Assembly (NCBI GenBank): GCA_038501785.1
Contig: JBAMJR010000031.1
Span: forward strand, 12,218,501 to 12,282,500
DNA: 64,000 bases
Source of the DNA: Myoxocephalus aenaeus
Lineage: Eukaryota > Chordata > Actinopteri > Perciformes > Cottidae
Direction of reading: 5' to 3'
Part shown: piece after piece, positions 24,664 through 37,200 of the stretch
Position numbering within the stretch: position 1 is the first letter of the stretch
Layout: every line of letters starts with the position of its first letter
Program-made: the position numbers and the translations under genes
Notes under the pieces: model-generated
What the model was told of the DNA's origin: nothing
Database searches by the model: none
What the model saw: the letters and a program-made list of their open reading frames with translations, nothing else

Positions 24664-27600
24664 ATGGACAAGGTAAAAAAACTAAACAACGGTTGTGTGT
24701 TTTTTTTTAGCTAGCAAGCTAGCCGGTGTTGCGGTTTAACAAGCGACCGTGTTAACTGGCGACTTTCAGCCGAATGCGGCTATTGTCGGAGTTACGACAG
24801 CTTTTGAAAATAGGACGAGAACACGTAGCTGCCCTCGTGAATGCCGTATTGTTAAATATGTATGCTATATATACGAGGTATATGAAAGGGGTTGCATTAT
24901 ATTGAAAAATTAAACAATGCGGCATTCACGAGGACAGCTGCGTGTTCTCTTCCTATTTTCAACAGATGTCACCAGTTAACACGGAATCCTGTTAAACCGT
25001 AACACCTGTAACGATAACGTATGTACTTTTTAGCTAGCTGTAACTTTTAGCTAGCTGTTGTGAAGGTGTAGTTAGATGATACTTTGAAGTTTACAGATGG
25101 TTTAAAGACACCCAATCAGCTGTTGGTTATTACTTTTGTAAAACATCAAGTTTGTTAACAGGCTACACAAAATAAAAGACGATGTAACGTCAGCTAACAT
25201 AGCGTTAAATGCTTCTTCTTTTTTTGTTGAGTTAACGATTAGATAGTTTAGTTCACAGATGTTAATCGTTAACAAAAAGTTGTGCCAAACAAATTTGCCC
25301 GAGTGAAGTGTGAGTCTATAATGTGAATAAAGCGATCAGATAGTTAATAAATAAGCATGGCGACACATGGCTTCACTTCCAGCCAAAGGTCGTCTTCCAG
25401 CAGACTGTTAATGACAGACACTCTTTCCTTGTAGTCCCAAGGGGGCGAACTGTCACCTGCTCTCCAGCCTTGTGACCACAAACAACAGAGGAAATGGGGG
25501 AAAGAGCCTGCTGAGCCCCACACAGACACACCACCACCTCTGATGTTACCAAATCCATATGTGTCTGATCAGAGTTTCAGAGGGTAGGAGGATGATCACA
25601 GATGTTTACTTGATTAAGCAACCATTCCTTGACCTTAATGGTCTGATGTCAAGCCCCTTATTTGTGTGAATGTCTGAACTTTGTGAAGGAACACGAGGAG
25701 TTCAGGTCTGAGCCAAAAGCAGCATACAGCAAATACAAATGGAGCAGGAAGAGGCGTAGATGTGTCAAGGGGCCATGGCTACAGCAGCAGCCGTCGCGTT
25801 AAAGACACCAGTGATGATTTCCTGCAGAGAGATAGGTCCACACGGAGTCCTCAAGCCAAGGTGGGGTTTTTGGTTTTAATCATCAGAAAGACCAGATGAA
25901 ACAAACTTTCTTCATGAGATTGATTTGCGTGATTTTTATCCATACATCTCCACAGACATCAAAAGCCAATAATGTCTCTCCTGCTCAAGTCAAAGTTATG
26001 GGCAAGATCTCACTGGATGCACAAAAAAAAGGTAGATATCACTCATGACTATGTTTTTCACTTTTTGACTAATTTCCATTATGTACAAAGTACAACACTC
26101 CCACAGCAAGATGAATATGTACTGAATATTATCCAAGGAAAATTATGTTTTAAATGACATAATTTAATGAAAAACAAATACATATAATATCAATGGCAAA
26201 AACAAATAAGACACTCAGGACAGCAGCCTTCGACTCTGCTGATTACTCTTCCATTGTCATACAACAGCCTTAGTCTTTCATTCTAAACTCTTAATCTATA
26301 ACAGGAAATTCACATGGCATCTTTAACTTTTTCCTGATTGATCCCAGGCACGTCAGATCATGAATCCTACACTTGTTATCTTACTTTAATCAGTGAAAAA
26401 CATTTGCTCTAGCTTTTGCTTACAATTGCACCACAGGTTATAGAGGTGCAAGATCTCTCCCAAACTCGGCAGGGAAGTCAAAACCAGCACAGGCGGACTT
26501 TGTCCCATTTGAAGTGAAGATGACTGATTTCCCAGAGTTAGCTGGTGGTCCGCTGGGCAAAGCACGGCCTCCTCTTACTCAGAAAGAGTGCTGGGGTCCA
26601 ACTCCTCCATCCCCGAGCCCTCAAAAGCAAATATCGGCATCTTCCTGGAAGGTGAGGTCACTGAAATCATTAACGTACTTATACTCCTGAATTTGGTGCT
26701 AATGTCCTTTTCTGTTCAATAGTCTGTTAGGAGAGAATCCCCAACACACACTGACCCCCAACCAATTGCCAATACTGCTGAGCCAGATTCTTCTGCTGCG
26801 TCACCAGGTAGGTGAAAGTCCCCGTAGTCAGTCTTTTGGTGACTACAAGACGGTGTCAGTAATAATTCAGACTATTTCTTTCTTTTTGTGAACAGCTCAG
26901 CCGGTGGGGAATTCTTGGGCTAATGTTGCCTCTCAGCCTCCTAAGAAACCTGTCCCTAAAGAGAAGACGACCAGCAGCAATCAGGTTAGATCACATTTTG
27001 GGATTCAGGCTCTCAGCATAACAGCTTAATTTTTACATGGTATTGCAGGTCTTTAAACGTCTTGTTAGATTCATTCATGCATTAGAAGGTATCAACGAGT
27101 ATTAAACTTAAATTGTCTGTTTAGTCTCTGAAAGGTGTCAGCCTCTCTTAGGTCCTACAATGTAGTCTTTTAATAAACCTCTGGGTTTTTCTGCGCTGCC
27201 ATGTTTTTAAACATTGTTTTCACCTTTGTGTCTCTTCAGAGGGAGGAAATGGCTGCACAGCGGGAGGAGGGAGCCCCAGGGAAGAAAAAACGGAAGAAAA
27301 AGAAGAAGAAGGCTCACGGTGCTGGTGAAGATGCAGAAGATGAGTCGGAAGAGCCAGCAATGTATCAGGAGCTTCCAAAACTTGAGGTTAATACAAAAAA
27401 TAATAATTAGCGTCCATATTTGTAAGCAATTTTTTTTTTTGCAAGTGATGGAAGATGATTTTTGTTGCCATGTTCTCTTCTCAGGATGAAGAGGAGTTTC
27501 CAGGCTTGACTCCTGCTCTGACTGTAACCGATAGACTCGTAACAAGCAGCTATGCAGCAAAACTATGCAATGAGGTACATATGCACAGTTATTTCTCCTC

Positions 27601-30568
27601 CCGTTGTTTTTATATTATAATTATAATACTGGTGGAAACATTACAACCTGTCGGTTCAGGAGATTGTCTTCAACATTATGGAGTAGGTCATTTGTCTCCC
27701 AGGAAAACCAAAGAGGAGGTGTTACGCATCATTCTGCCGACCACACCAAGGAAAAATCACCTGCAGCAAAACCTCAGCCCGCAGAGACGGCTAAGAAAGG
27801 ACAGGTCTGTATTTTTGTTGTACGTTCAAATGGTGTGATTTGATATTATCCTAGAGTAAACGGTAGAGATTATTTTTGGTCTCCTGATTTTCTAGAAAGC
27901 CGAAAAGGTGTCCGGGAAGAAAAGCAAAGCTCCTGTTCAGCTGGACATCGGAAACATGTTGGTCGCTTTGGAAAAGAAGCAATCTCAAAAAGCAAAGCAG
28001 GACGCCAAACCAGTCATTCTCTCAGGTGGGTTGTGTTTGGCGTCTTGACCTCTGACACGAAGGCTTCCTAATTTCTCTCTCTTTCCACGATGGAGAGGAT
28101 TTAAAAATGGGTTGATTACACTTGAGTTTTTAGGACAACCCCTAGTGATCCAGATCTGTTGGTGCAGCGTATGAAAACTTACCCCACAATAAGTCTCCTT
28201 TCAAATGATTTATTTGCAGTTGGTGGCGGACTACCTGCTGTCCAGAAGCAACCATTAGGCCAGAAGAAGCTGCCCTGGCAACAGGATAAGATTGCACACA
28301 ATCCTCTGGACTCCACCAGCCCTTTGGTAAAGAAAGGCAAGCAGAGAGAGGTGCCCAAAGCTAAGAAGCCCACTCCTCTCAAAAAGGCACGTCCACCTAC
28401 TTGCTCTGGAACAAATACAGATGCACTACATTTACTGAGACTGTATTGTTTGTGCAGCCTTTGTTAGTATATTTCTGTTTCTCAGGTCATTTTGAAAGAA
28501 AGGGAGGAGAGGAAACAAAAACGTTTGCTGGAAGAGAGAGGACTGCTGCCTGAATATGAGTTCAAACCTGCTAATGATGCTGCAGAAGAAGGAGAAGGAG
28601 GAGAAGAAAAAGAAGAAGAAGTAGAAGAAGAAGAAGAAGAAGAGGAGCAGTGTGAAACAAATGCCACAGGTCAGATCAAGCATGTGAAACTATATAATTA
28701 TTTTGAGCCCCACATTGAGTAGATTTTTGATTATAACTAATATCTAATCTGTTTTGTTTGTGCTTCTGTAGCCTCAGATGAGGTTGGAAGTCCTACAGAA
28801 GAACTCGATGATCAGTCAGAGTTTAACGGCACAAACCAGGAGGTAAAAGAGGGCGATGAAGAGGCCGACAAAGAAGAAATCGTAGAGCAACAATCCATCT
28901 CACCTGTGCCCTGCCCAGCCAGTCGACCCAAAATCCACAGCAGAAAGTTCAGAGAGTAAGTCTGTCAACTTTATTCTCACGTTGTTATCTTTGTTGGTTG
29001 TGCAGAAATAAGGAAACATTTACTCTCACCTAATTTAATCGCTGTTTTTTCTCCTATTTTTGGTAACTGTATGTTGTAAAAGTATATTATATTGTTGTGC
29101 ATGTCAGCTATTGCAGCCAGATGCTGAGCAAAGACGTGGATGAATGTGTGACGGCTCTGCTAAAGGAGCTGGTTCGTTTCCAGGACCGCCTGTACCAGAA
29201 GGACCCCATGAAGGCCCGCATGAAAAGACGCATCGTTATGGGGCTCAGAGAGGTTCTGAAGCACCTCAAACTCAGGAAGGTCAAGTGTGTCGTCATCTCA
29301 CCCAACTGTGAGCGCATCCAGTCCAAAGGTACTTCACCTCTGAAGTATTTTTGCTTGACAAATGACTGAAACAATTGATTCTCAAAAACAGTTGCAGGTT
29401 AAGTTTCTTTGAATCCACTAATTGTGTCAGCTCTCCTGAAAAGTGTCAGGTTGTTTTTGTAAAGATCCCCATCCAGAATCTCTTCATCTCCCTCCTCTTT
29501 TGGCACAAAAACCCCAGCACAGATGTGTGATCTTCTTATTTTTGGACGAGGGCCAGCGTTTTAATTTTTAACCCCCGCGGATAGAATTTTAGAACAAGTA
29601 CATTTTTGGTGTGAAAATGGCAGCTTAGTGTGGGCATATGTGCAAAAGGGAAAGATATTTATGTATTTATCCAGTTAAATGTGTACTGATGCTGACCGGG
29701 ATAGTTTTTGCAAGCCCATACTCATTTACAAAAGATGTTCACCAGGTAAAAACACAAAGTTTCTTGAAAACTGTCCCCTTTCGCAGGAGGCCTGGATGAG
29801 GCTCTTTACACCATCATTGACACTTGTCGGGAACAGGGGGTGCCATTCGTGTTCGCCCTCTCCAGGAAAGCTTTGGGCCGCTGCGTCAACAAGGCCGTGC
29901 CCGTCAGTCTGGTGGGCATCTTCAACTACGATGGCGCACAGGTGGGGTATATGTCCAGCAGTAGTACATTCTCATCACTAACAAGACAACAACAGTTAGC
30001 ATTTCAATACAAATATTTCAAAGAAAGCTGAGAGGTTTGTCTCTCTTACCCGACAGGACTTTTATCATAAGATGATCGAGTTGTCGTCCGAGGCCAGGAG
30101 AGCCTACGAGGTGATGGTGTCGAGCCTGGAGCAGACAGGACAGGCAGATGCAGAGGCAGAGGCAGAGGAGGCGGTGAACATTGAGGAAAAGCTGCAGATC
30201 AGCAGCCTGGCTGAGAAAGCTGAGCCCGGTCCTGACACCACACAGCCAGAGGAACCAGAGTACAGTAAGTTACCGTCCCAACCCAATATTTGTGACACCA
30301 GCTCATTTAAATGAATCTGGTCTTATGACTTGACCAATTCAAGTTGTAGGTAAAGAGGTTAAAGAGTTGGAGCATAGAATAACCGATTCCCTCAGTCGAG
30401 TCAAAGTCCAATGAATATCGTTTTGTATTTCTTCTTCCAGTAAAAATATGGAAGAAAATGTTGGAGAAGGATTGCAACCACAAATTTCTGAACTTTGAGG
30501 AGCAGATGAGCTCCATGCACTTGGACAGTGTATGTGCTGAAAACACTGACGAAGATGACAAGAGTTGA
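24664..30568 (+). CDS. secisbp2: SECISBP2, SECIS-binding protein 2
   Basis: SBP2 binds the SECIS stem-loop in selenoprotein mRNA 3' UTRs and lets UGA be read as selenocysteine. Eighteen exons: 24664-24672, 25435-25583, 25713-25860, 25956-26031, 26437-26651, 26723-26807, 26896-26984, 27240-27386, 27485-27574, 27703-27804, 27896-28025, 28220-28386, 28486-28669, 28772-28955, 29108-29328, 29787-29941, 30057-30264 and 30441-30568. They join in phase to 828 codons (human about 854 by recall). The SECIS incorporation domain is visible as VQLDIGNMLVALEKKQSQKA (exon 11) and HNPLDSTSPLVKKGKQREVP plus KAKKPTPLKK (exon 12). The L7Ae RNA-binding domain spans exons 15-17, with YCSQMLSKDVDECVTALLKE, KCVVISPNCERIQSKGGLDE and FVFALSRKALGRCVNKAVPV. 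A basic Lys run lies in exon 8 and an acidic Glu run in exon 13. Exon 1 codes only MDK; the start and exon 3 acceptor are the least certain parts. Intron 12 has a GC donor. Confidence 0.9.
24725..25006. mobile_element. long imperfect inverted repeat (foldback element) in SECISBP2 intron 1
   Basis: Left arm 24725-24853 pairs with right arm 24912-25006. Matching blocks include ggtgttgcggtttaac against gttaaaccgtaacacc, gtgttaactgg against ccagttaacac, and the inner cctcgtgaatgccg against cggcattcacgagg. The left arm has about 35 extra bases that hold their own small palindrome. The loop is AT-rich. No open frame. A snapback MITE or an inverted duplication would both explain it. Confidence 0.75.
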
Positions 30569-32334
30569 CAGTGGCGAATCCCTCTGTGCCTTAACAATGA
30601 TCGAACCCCCTCTTGCTGGGCTCCAGCGTAGAAGAAACTCGACTGGATTAAAGCCCACGTGCAGATAATGCAAGCTGCTCCGCTGCAGTGGTTGTCAACC
30701 TGAAGATTTTTGTCAGGAAATGATTTATGTTGCTAAAGTTTACAATGATTTATGATTTTTGTCTTTTTTTTTTTTTATTAATTGATTGCACTCAAACACA
30801 AACAAACTAATACATTAATCTTAAGTAATGCTTCTGTTTTAGTTCAAGATAATTGAGCAAAGCTATGTACTTTAAGCGTGTGTGTGGGTTATAAACTGGA
30901 GAGGTTTAATCACTGATTTATCAGGACTAAACCGTTCACTTGAAGATGTCCCACAATATGAGCCTTCAACCATGTTGTCTGTGAACAAGACTAGAGGATG
31001 TACTGAATGTGTACACTATCCACCAGCTAGACGGCACTAAGACGTTCTCAGTGGTGACTTCTGCCCTGGAGCCTTTTGATTTTATCACATCAATTCCGTG
31101 AAGTTTAAAGTATGTGTCGTCGCTGGCATCTTCGCCCTTTTGTTTAGGACATTAGAGAGACGAAGGAGGAAATGGAGGGAGAGAGAGAGAGAGAAGGTTA
31201 ATGACATGCAGCAAAAGTCCACAGACAATTACTTGGACAGGGCTGATATGGGCTCAAATAAGGGTTAATAGGATTTTGAGTTTGCAACATTATTACTTTA
31301 AAAATGCCTCTGTTTTAGATTTTCTTTTCTTTTTTTCATCAAATGCTATTGTTGGAGAACTGGTTTCTATATGGAGTGGTAACTTCAGAGTTACGCATGA
31401 TGTGGGAAGTTTGAGCACTGAGTTTCACACACAGGTTTTTTGCTTTGAATTTGCTCACAGATGCTCACTAAACCACTTTTTTCTCAGTGTTTGTGTAACC
31501 TTACCGTTGATATAATTTGTGACCAAATGTATTTCACATTCACAGCCTGGTTTTTCACAGATTTACAAGGGGTGATGGACTTCTGAATTATTTCTGTTCA
31601 TCACTTCACAAGCTCAAAATCTAATTGAACCCTATTTTGACTTTCTTAAACCTCTTGGCCGCCACGACACTTGTGTTGTTGAGTTTAGAGTTGAGTGTTT
31701 TTTTTTTTTTTTTTTATCCTGGTTGCACTACGTAGAGCCTGTGCTTATTAGTTTTTAATTTGTATAAGACTACCAAAGTACTAAACATTTCATGTCGTAC
31801 TACCTGTGATAGGTGTAAATGTCAGAGCATTTTACTTTCTTTTAATAGGAAAAAGAGCAAAATAATGTTAGGAAACATTACCTGCTGTTTACTTGACTTG
31901 GTTAAAAAGCTGTATTGTGATTTTTATTTTGTGTTGATCCACATGGGGAGGAAAAAGAAACTATATATATTATCATAATGATACAACTAATTACAGTAAT
32001 CTAAAGTACTAGGTGGCAATATGCATTTAAAAAAAGCAATAAATTAAAATTTGAAACTGGTCAGAATTAATTAACAGTCCGAGCTCAGATGGCGGAGATT
32101 AAGTTTGTAAAGGAGGGAAGACATATGATTGTGACCTATAAAACTTGTATGTGGTAGTGAATCTTGTTGGAATAGGACTGGGTTCATGCCAGATGGACCT
32201 TATAACATGCGGAAGTCTTGCTACAAGTCTACAGGAAGCATTTTGAAGCACACGTGTAACATATGGCATTAACTATTTCCTGCTATTTAAAAAGTATCTA
32301 CACAGACTCACATATCATATTAATCTTACAGTAA

Positions 32335-32480
32335 AAGTTTGACATTTTGGGATATATGCCCATCTGGTTGAGAGTTAGATAATATCAGTCTGTTTTATTA
32401 TACGACTACAGACAGCAGCTGGTTAGCTTAGCATAACACTTTAAAACGAGCACAGCCTATGAGCACCTCTTAAGCTTGCA
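32335..32480 (+). repeat. dispersed teleost repeat, family A
   Basis: Contains tttgacattttgggatatat, gagagttagata and cagctggttagcttagcata in the order seen, on the other strand, at 8640-8770. Recognised as a common fish interspersed repeat; no coding content. Confidence 0.6.
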
Positions 32481-33924
32481 AGCAATCACACTATTGTAAC
32501 TAACACGTTATTTGTTTTATCAGTGCAAAATTACTATTTGTTGGTTTGTGGGGCGTATACAAAAATATTCCCTTAAAATGGCAATTTTTTTTATTTTTTA
32601 TTTTTCTCCATTTTTGCTTAAGATCAAACAAACGAAATGGCACGTGTTAATTAGTTCAGACGTGATCAATTTTGTCATCTAATTCACCACCCGAAAGGGA
32701 ATAAGTAACTTCCAACTGTTTCCTTTAAATGCTATACAATGGTTCAACAGGTTCTGTGGTAATGAGACCAAACTGTGAAATAATAGGATTTTTTTTAAAT
32801 GCATGAAGATTTGGAACAAAGGAAATGAGATGAAAAATAATGTTAAGATATACTTCCTGATTTAGTTCTGTTATAAAACCTTGAATATACTCTGAATGTA
32901 AGATGGACTGTAGGCTGTATTTCATTGGGGAACAGAGATACAAAAGAAAATGGTCTGATGGTTCAGTTGTTCAAGGACAATTTTGAGTTGATTCATTTTC
33001 TTCTTTAAGCAAAATATCAATATAGAATGTCGTCTTCATGAACAGGACAAATGCAGTGTTTACTTCAAATGAATGTGGGTCATTAATAAACAAAGAAAAA
33101 TGACACATTGCTTTTTTTGGTAATTGTAAATTATTAATATTGTCAATGGATAATCCAATTTAATTTCTCATCTGAATAAAGAATCTTGGAAAATCTGAAA
33201 GTTTCATTTTGTTTATTTGGGTGAAAAGAAAAGAAGAAACATCTTCCATGAGATCACTTATAAAAACTATTGTTCACAAACAGACCGGAAATGCATCTTT
33301 ACAGCAAAATGAATCCAGGATTTAAACGGCAGTATGCAAAGTGCCATTCAACACCAGACACAGTGCTGAAAATGTACAAACATTTAAAACATTTTACACA
33401 TTTTACTTTTCTTACTAATGCTTTACTAAAGATGACTTATGTTTTAATCCCTTGTATAGTGTGATATAAAGTTGCCTCATTTTTAGAATGAAGCTCAATA
33501 TGTCAAATGAGTTCTAGGAACAATCATTATTTTTAATTATCATACAGAATTAGTAAACAGTTTAGTTGGTTGGACTAATATCATGTTTATGTGACTGTTT
33601 ATTTTCTTCCAGAGAAATGTTATGTGTGAAAGCACGATCTTAAGAGCGAGTATGACCCGACAACAGAATATGACATTTAAAATGGTGTAGTGTGGGTGTG
33701 ATGACTTATCTTTTCTGCACATCCCAAATAAATTAACAGACTGCAAAATCATTATGTAATCATTTCATTCATCTCTTTTTAGTCTCAACACATCCCATGC
33801 AAAGACCAAAACCAACTGATTAATTGATCCTGTAGAGCTCCATTGTTCGCCAAAAAAGACCAATTATTGTTTAGCACTAGTAGGTGTAATGTTTGTAATG
33901 TAGGTTAAAGTTGAGCCTTTTAGC

Positions 33925-34250
33925 ACGATAACGTTTACAAGTTGGTACTAAACAAAAACGTACAGCTGAGGCTGATGGGAATGTCATCAGTTTATTAGGT
34001 ATTTGGTCCCAAACCAAAGTATTGGACAAATTAAAATGCTGACATGATGATGCTGGTATTTATAAATATTAGGTTTATTATTGCATATACGTAGCAAATC
34101 TTTACAACAATACGTTCAGTACAAGTCAACTCAAAACCAACTAAATTCTTGAGTTATGGCCAAATACGTGTTTTGTGAGGTCACGGTGACCATTGACCAC
34201 CAAATTCTAGTCCGTCAGATTCATCCGAACATGAATGTCTGCCATAGCAA
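33925..34250. repeat. dispersed teleost repeat, family B (copy 1)
   Basis: gctgaggctgatgggaatgt ... aaagtattggacaaattaaa ... gctgacatgatgatg is shared with 35925-36400, gctgacatg with 37685-37870. It overlaps the likely PRLR 3' UTR, so part may be transcribed. The AATAAA on the minus strand at 34074-34079 is a candidate PRLR poly(A) signal inside the repeat. Confidence 0.65.
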
Positions 34251-34251
34251 C

Positions 34252-37200
34252 TCATCCTATATTTGATGCTGGGTGGATGGTATCTACATATCCGCTTTCG
34301 ATGAGCTCTGTGCACATATTCATTTTTCTTGTCTTCTTGTCTTCACAGTCTGTGTAGTGGTTTCCCTTCTCTCTACTGGAAGTGTCAACTGATGCATGTT
34401 GTGTCTGCAGGATGACCGTATTGTCACTGTCCACCTTCTTCACCCTGCTGTAGTCCTCTGGTATGTTCTCTTGTATCTGAACATCAATGTAGCCAGAGTT
34501 CTCAAATGGGACGTTTTCTTTCTTGCAGATGAGAATATTGTCACCCTTCACCTCTTTCACTCTGCTGTAGTCCACCTGTGTCACACCCACCACCTGTATA
34601 TTTTCCACATGTCTCTGAATATCCACATAGGCGCTGTTTGCGAAGGGTTTGATGGTGTTATCGACTTCACAGCTATCCATTTTGTTATTTCTTTTCTCAG
34701 CCTTTTCCCAGTCGTTTTGGCATGGTGTTGCCTCCTCACAAGAGATTTTTTCCAATTCTAAATGGAAGCCAGCGGGAATAATGAAGCTTTTCTTCCTTTT
34801 TTGAGAATTGGAGGGAAGCCCATCATCATTTTCAGTCACAATCAGGTACTCCTCCATTTGGTCCTTCCAGGCCACGATAGGAGGAAGGCTTGGGTTGACC
34901 ATCAGGGCATTGTCGACGTCTTCAGATCCCCCACTCTGGAAGTTAGAGTTAATCAATGAAAGTAGGACCGGACCACTTTCAAGTCCAAAGCAACTTTTTG
35001 GATATGTTGAAAAAACACAGCAGATTCAGTGTTACCTTGAGAAGATGAGCGTCAACATCTCTTATCTTTGGACCAGGAACCGGTGGCAGAACGTACTGCT
35101 TCACGCTGGAGATCAAAAGAAAGTGAATCATGAGTCATCTCGACTTTAAATAAGGAGTGAATGATATTTTATTTTTTTGCGGGAGATACATACGATTTCC
35201 TCTTCATTACCAAGATACACACTGCTGTTATTAATGGGATTGCAGAGAGGATAGAAACCATCATCCAAAATGGTCTCTCATTCTGATTATCTATAAAAGA
35301 AAAGAAAAAACATTTTCAGTCATTATTAGTACTTGCTGCTGCATAGTCATAAAGCCAAAGATCTTCTGCAATAAGCTTCTGAGACTTACAGTTTGGGATT
35401 TCCACACAGGTAGAGTTGCTCCACTCACTCCAGGAGCCGTGATCTAGTCTGCAGCGCACTTGAACCGTGTACACCACCCCGGGACTGATGCTGTACAGGT
35501 TGAAATGAGTTTGTGTACCTGACGTGTACTCCTGGAGAAAGAAAAGAACAAAAACACGTTGGCCTCTTACCCACATTAAGATCAAACAGTAGTTGCAAAT
35601 ACATTTATTTAATCTGAATTACGGAACACTGATTGTGGAACATACTGTTTATGTGCAGACTGGGAATACAACATTTCAAACTCACCGTCCACTTGTTGCT
35701 GTTGTCTTGTTGGACTCTCAGTTCATATTTAACGGTGACCCAGCCGGACTTGGTGTCCGTGTTAGAGGGAGGCTCCCATCTGATGTGAAGATATGGACTG
35801 TCCTCTCTCTCCTCCACCAGCAGCGTCACATTTTCAAGAGCATCGGGCTTCACTGTCGAGATAGAAAAAGATCCAGAGCCGTACTAGAAGTGTATTGAGC
35901 TACATCGTAACATCAGCATGCTAATATGCTCACATCGACAATGCTAACATGCGGATGTTTCACAGGTATAATGTCTATCATGTTCACCATCTTTGTTTAG
36001 TTTGTTCACATTTTTTTAATCAGCACTAAAATCAAACTATTGCTGAGGCTGATGACAATGGCACTAGTTTTGTATCTGACTGTCATAAACTAAAGTATTG
36101 GACAAATTAAAACGTTGACCCGATGATGGCAACAGCCGAAAAGCGATTGCAATTCTTCTCGAGACGGACATGAATGTGTGTACCGAATTTCAAAGTAATC
36201 CATCCAATATTTGTTGATATTTCAGTGGATAAGTGAAAAACTGAGGCGCTAGAAGAAAGGTCAGGGGGTCATCAAAGACTGAATGGTTCATATCTGGGGA
36301 TCATGAATGTCTGTGCAAAATGTCATGTCAATCCAGTCAATAGTTCAGTCTGAGATATTTCCGTCTGGAACAAAGCGGTGGACTACACAACAGACCGACA
36401 TTGGCGCGGGGGCTCGTGCAGAGATCCTGGGTCCTAAAGTGTCTTTACAAAAACTGGACAAATTGGAAAACGAGTTTAGATCCCTGGCTCAAAATCTAAT
36501 GCAGTGGAGCTACTTTTTTCTCACATGGGACTGTATTCTGCTTCATAGAGGCTATTTGTAAGTACAGTACATAGTGATCACATGTGCAACTGCCTGCAGA
36601 ACAAAACAAAAACTGTGAAACTTGATCCGAGGCAGTACACAAGTTTTATACAGGGCACAAACCAGTTCCACCTCATTCTGTTCCGGTTGTAAATTATGCT
36701 AAAAATTTGTCTTGTGTCCGCCATTCAGTACTTTTCTACTCTTTACTGAACTCTGTCAATAAAACTGTGCCAATCATTAGCTGAATGACTGACAGAAAAA
36801 CACTGTTGAGCTAAACAGATTAAGTTATTCTTTATTATTGGCTGTAATTTGAAGAGAGTAATTGAGTCATTTATTGAGTCACATTGGCATTTGAAAATCC
36901 TAACTATAAATATTGTGGTTTAATGTTGTAATGAGCCATGATAAAGTCAAAGGGAGGTCACTACTTTTTTAGGCATAGTGCATTAAGTAGTATAGTACAG
37001 AGCTAAACCCACAGGAATTATATTCTATTTTTTACTTACCTTCATTGGCTTCATTTGAATAAAGATGAAACGGTGTTATTTGTATCTTTATTTTACTTTT
37101 ATTCTCGAATTGTTCTGTTCATCTGTCAGTGAAGAGGAATCAGAACTCAGTATCTCTCTCCTGAGGTTTGAGTCATTCAACTCAATGATATCCTCTTTTT

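Larger units (their letters stand above)
30569..34251. other. SECISBP2 3' flank and spacer to PRLR
   Basis: Convergent spacer. The first part is SECISBP2 3' UTR; a candidate AATAAA is at 32038-32043, but its length is uncertain. A T run is at about 31700-31717. Dispersed repeats are at 32335-32480 and 33925-34250. No further gene is recognised; the short open frames here are AT-rich and featureless. Confidence 0.5.

Noticed and set aside
27660..27702. Upstream start of SECISBP2 exon 10 at 27660
   Set aside because: In phase 0 it meets TAG at once. The acceptor tttgtctcccag at 27702 keeps phase and gives the expected protein.
28570..28660. Glu-rich frame as a separate acidic protein
   Set aside because: It is the acidic run of SECISBP2 exon 13, in frame with its neighbours.
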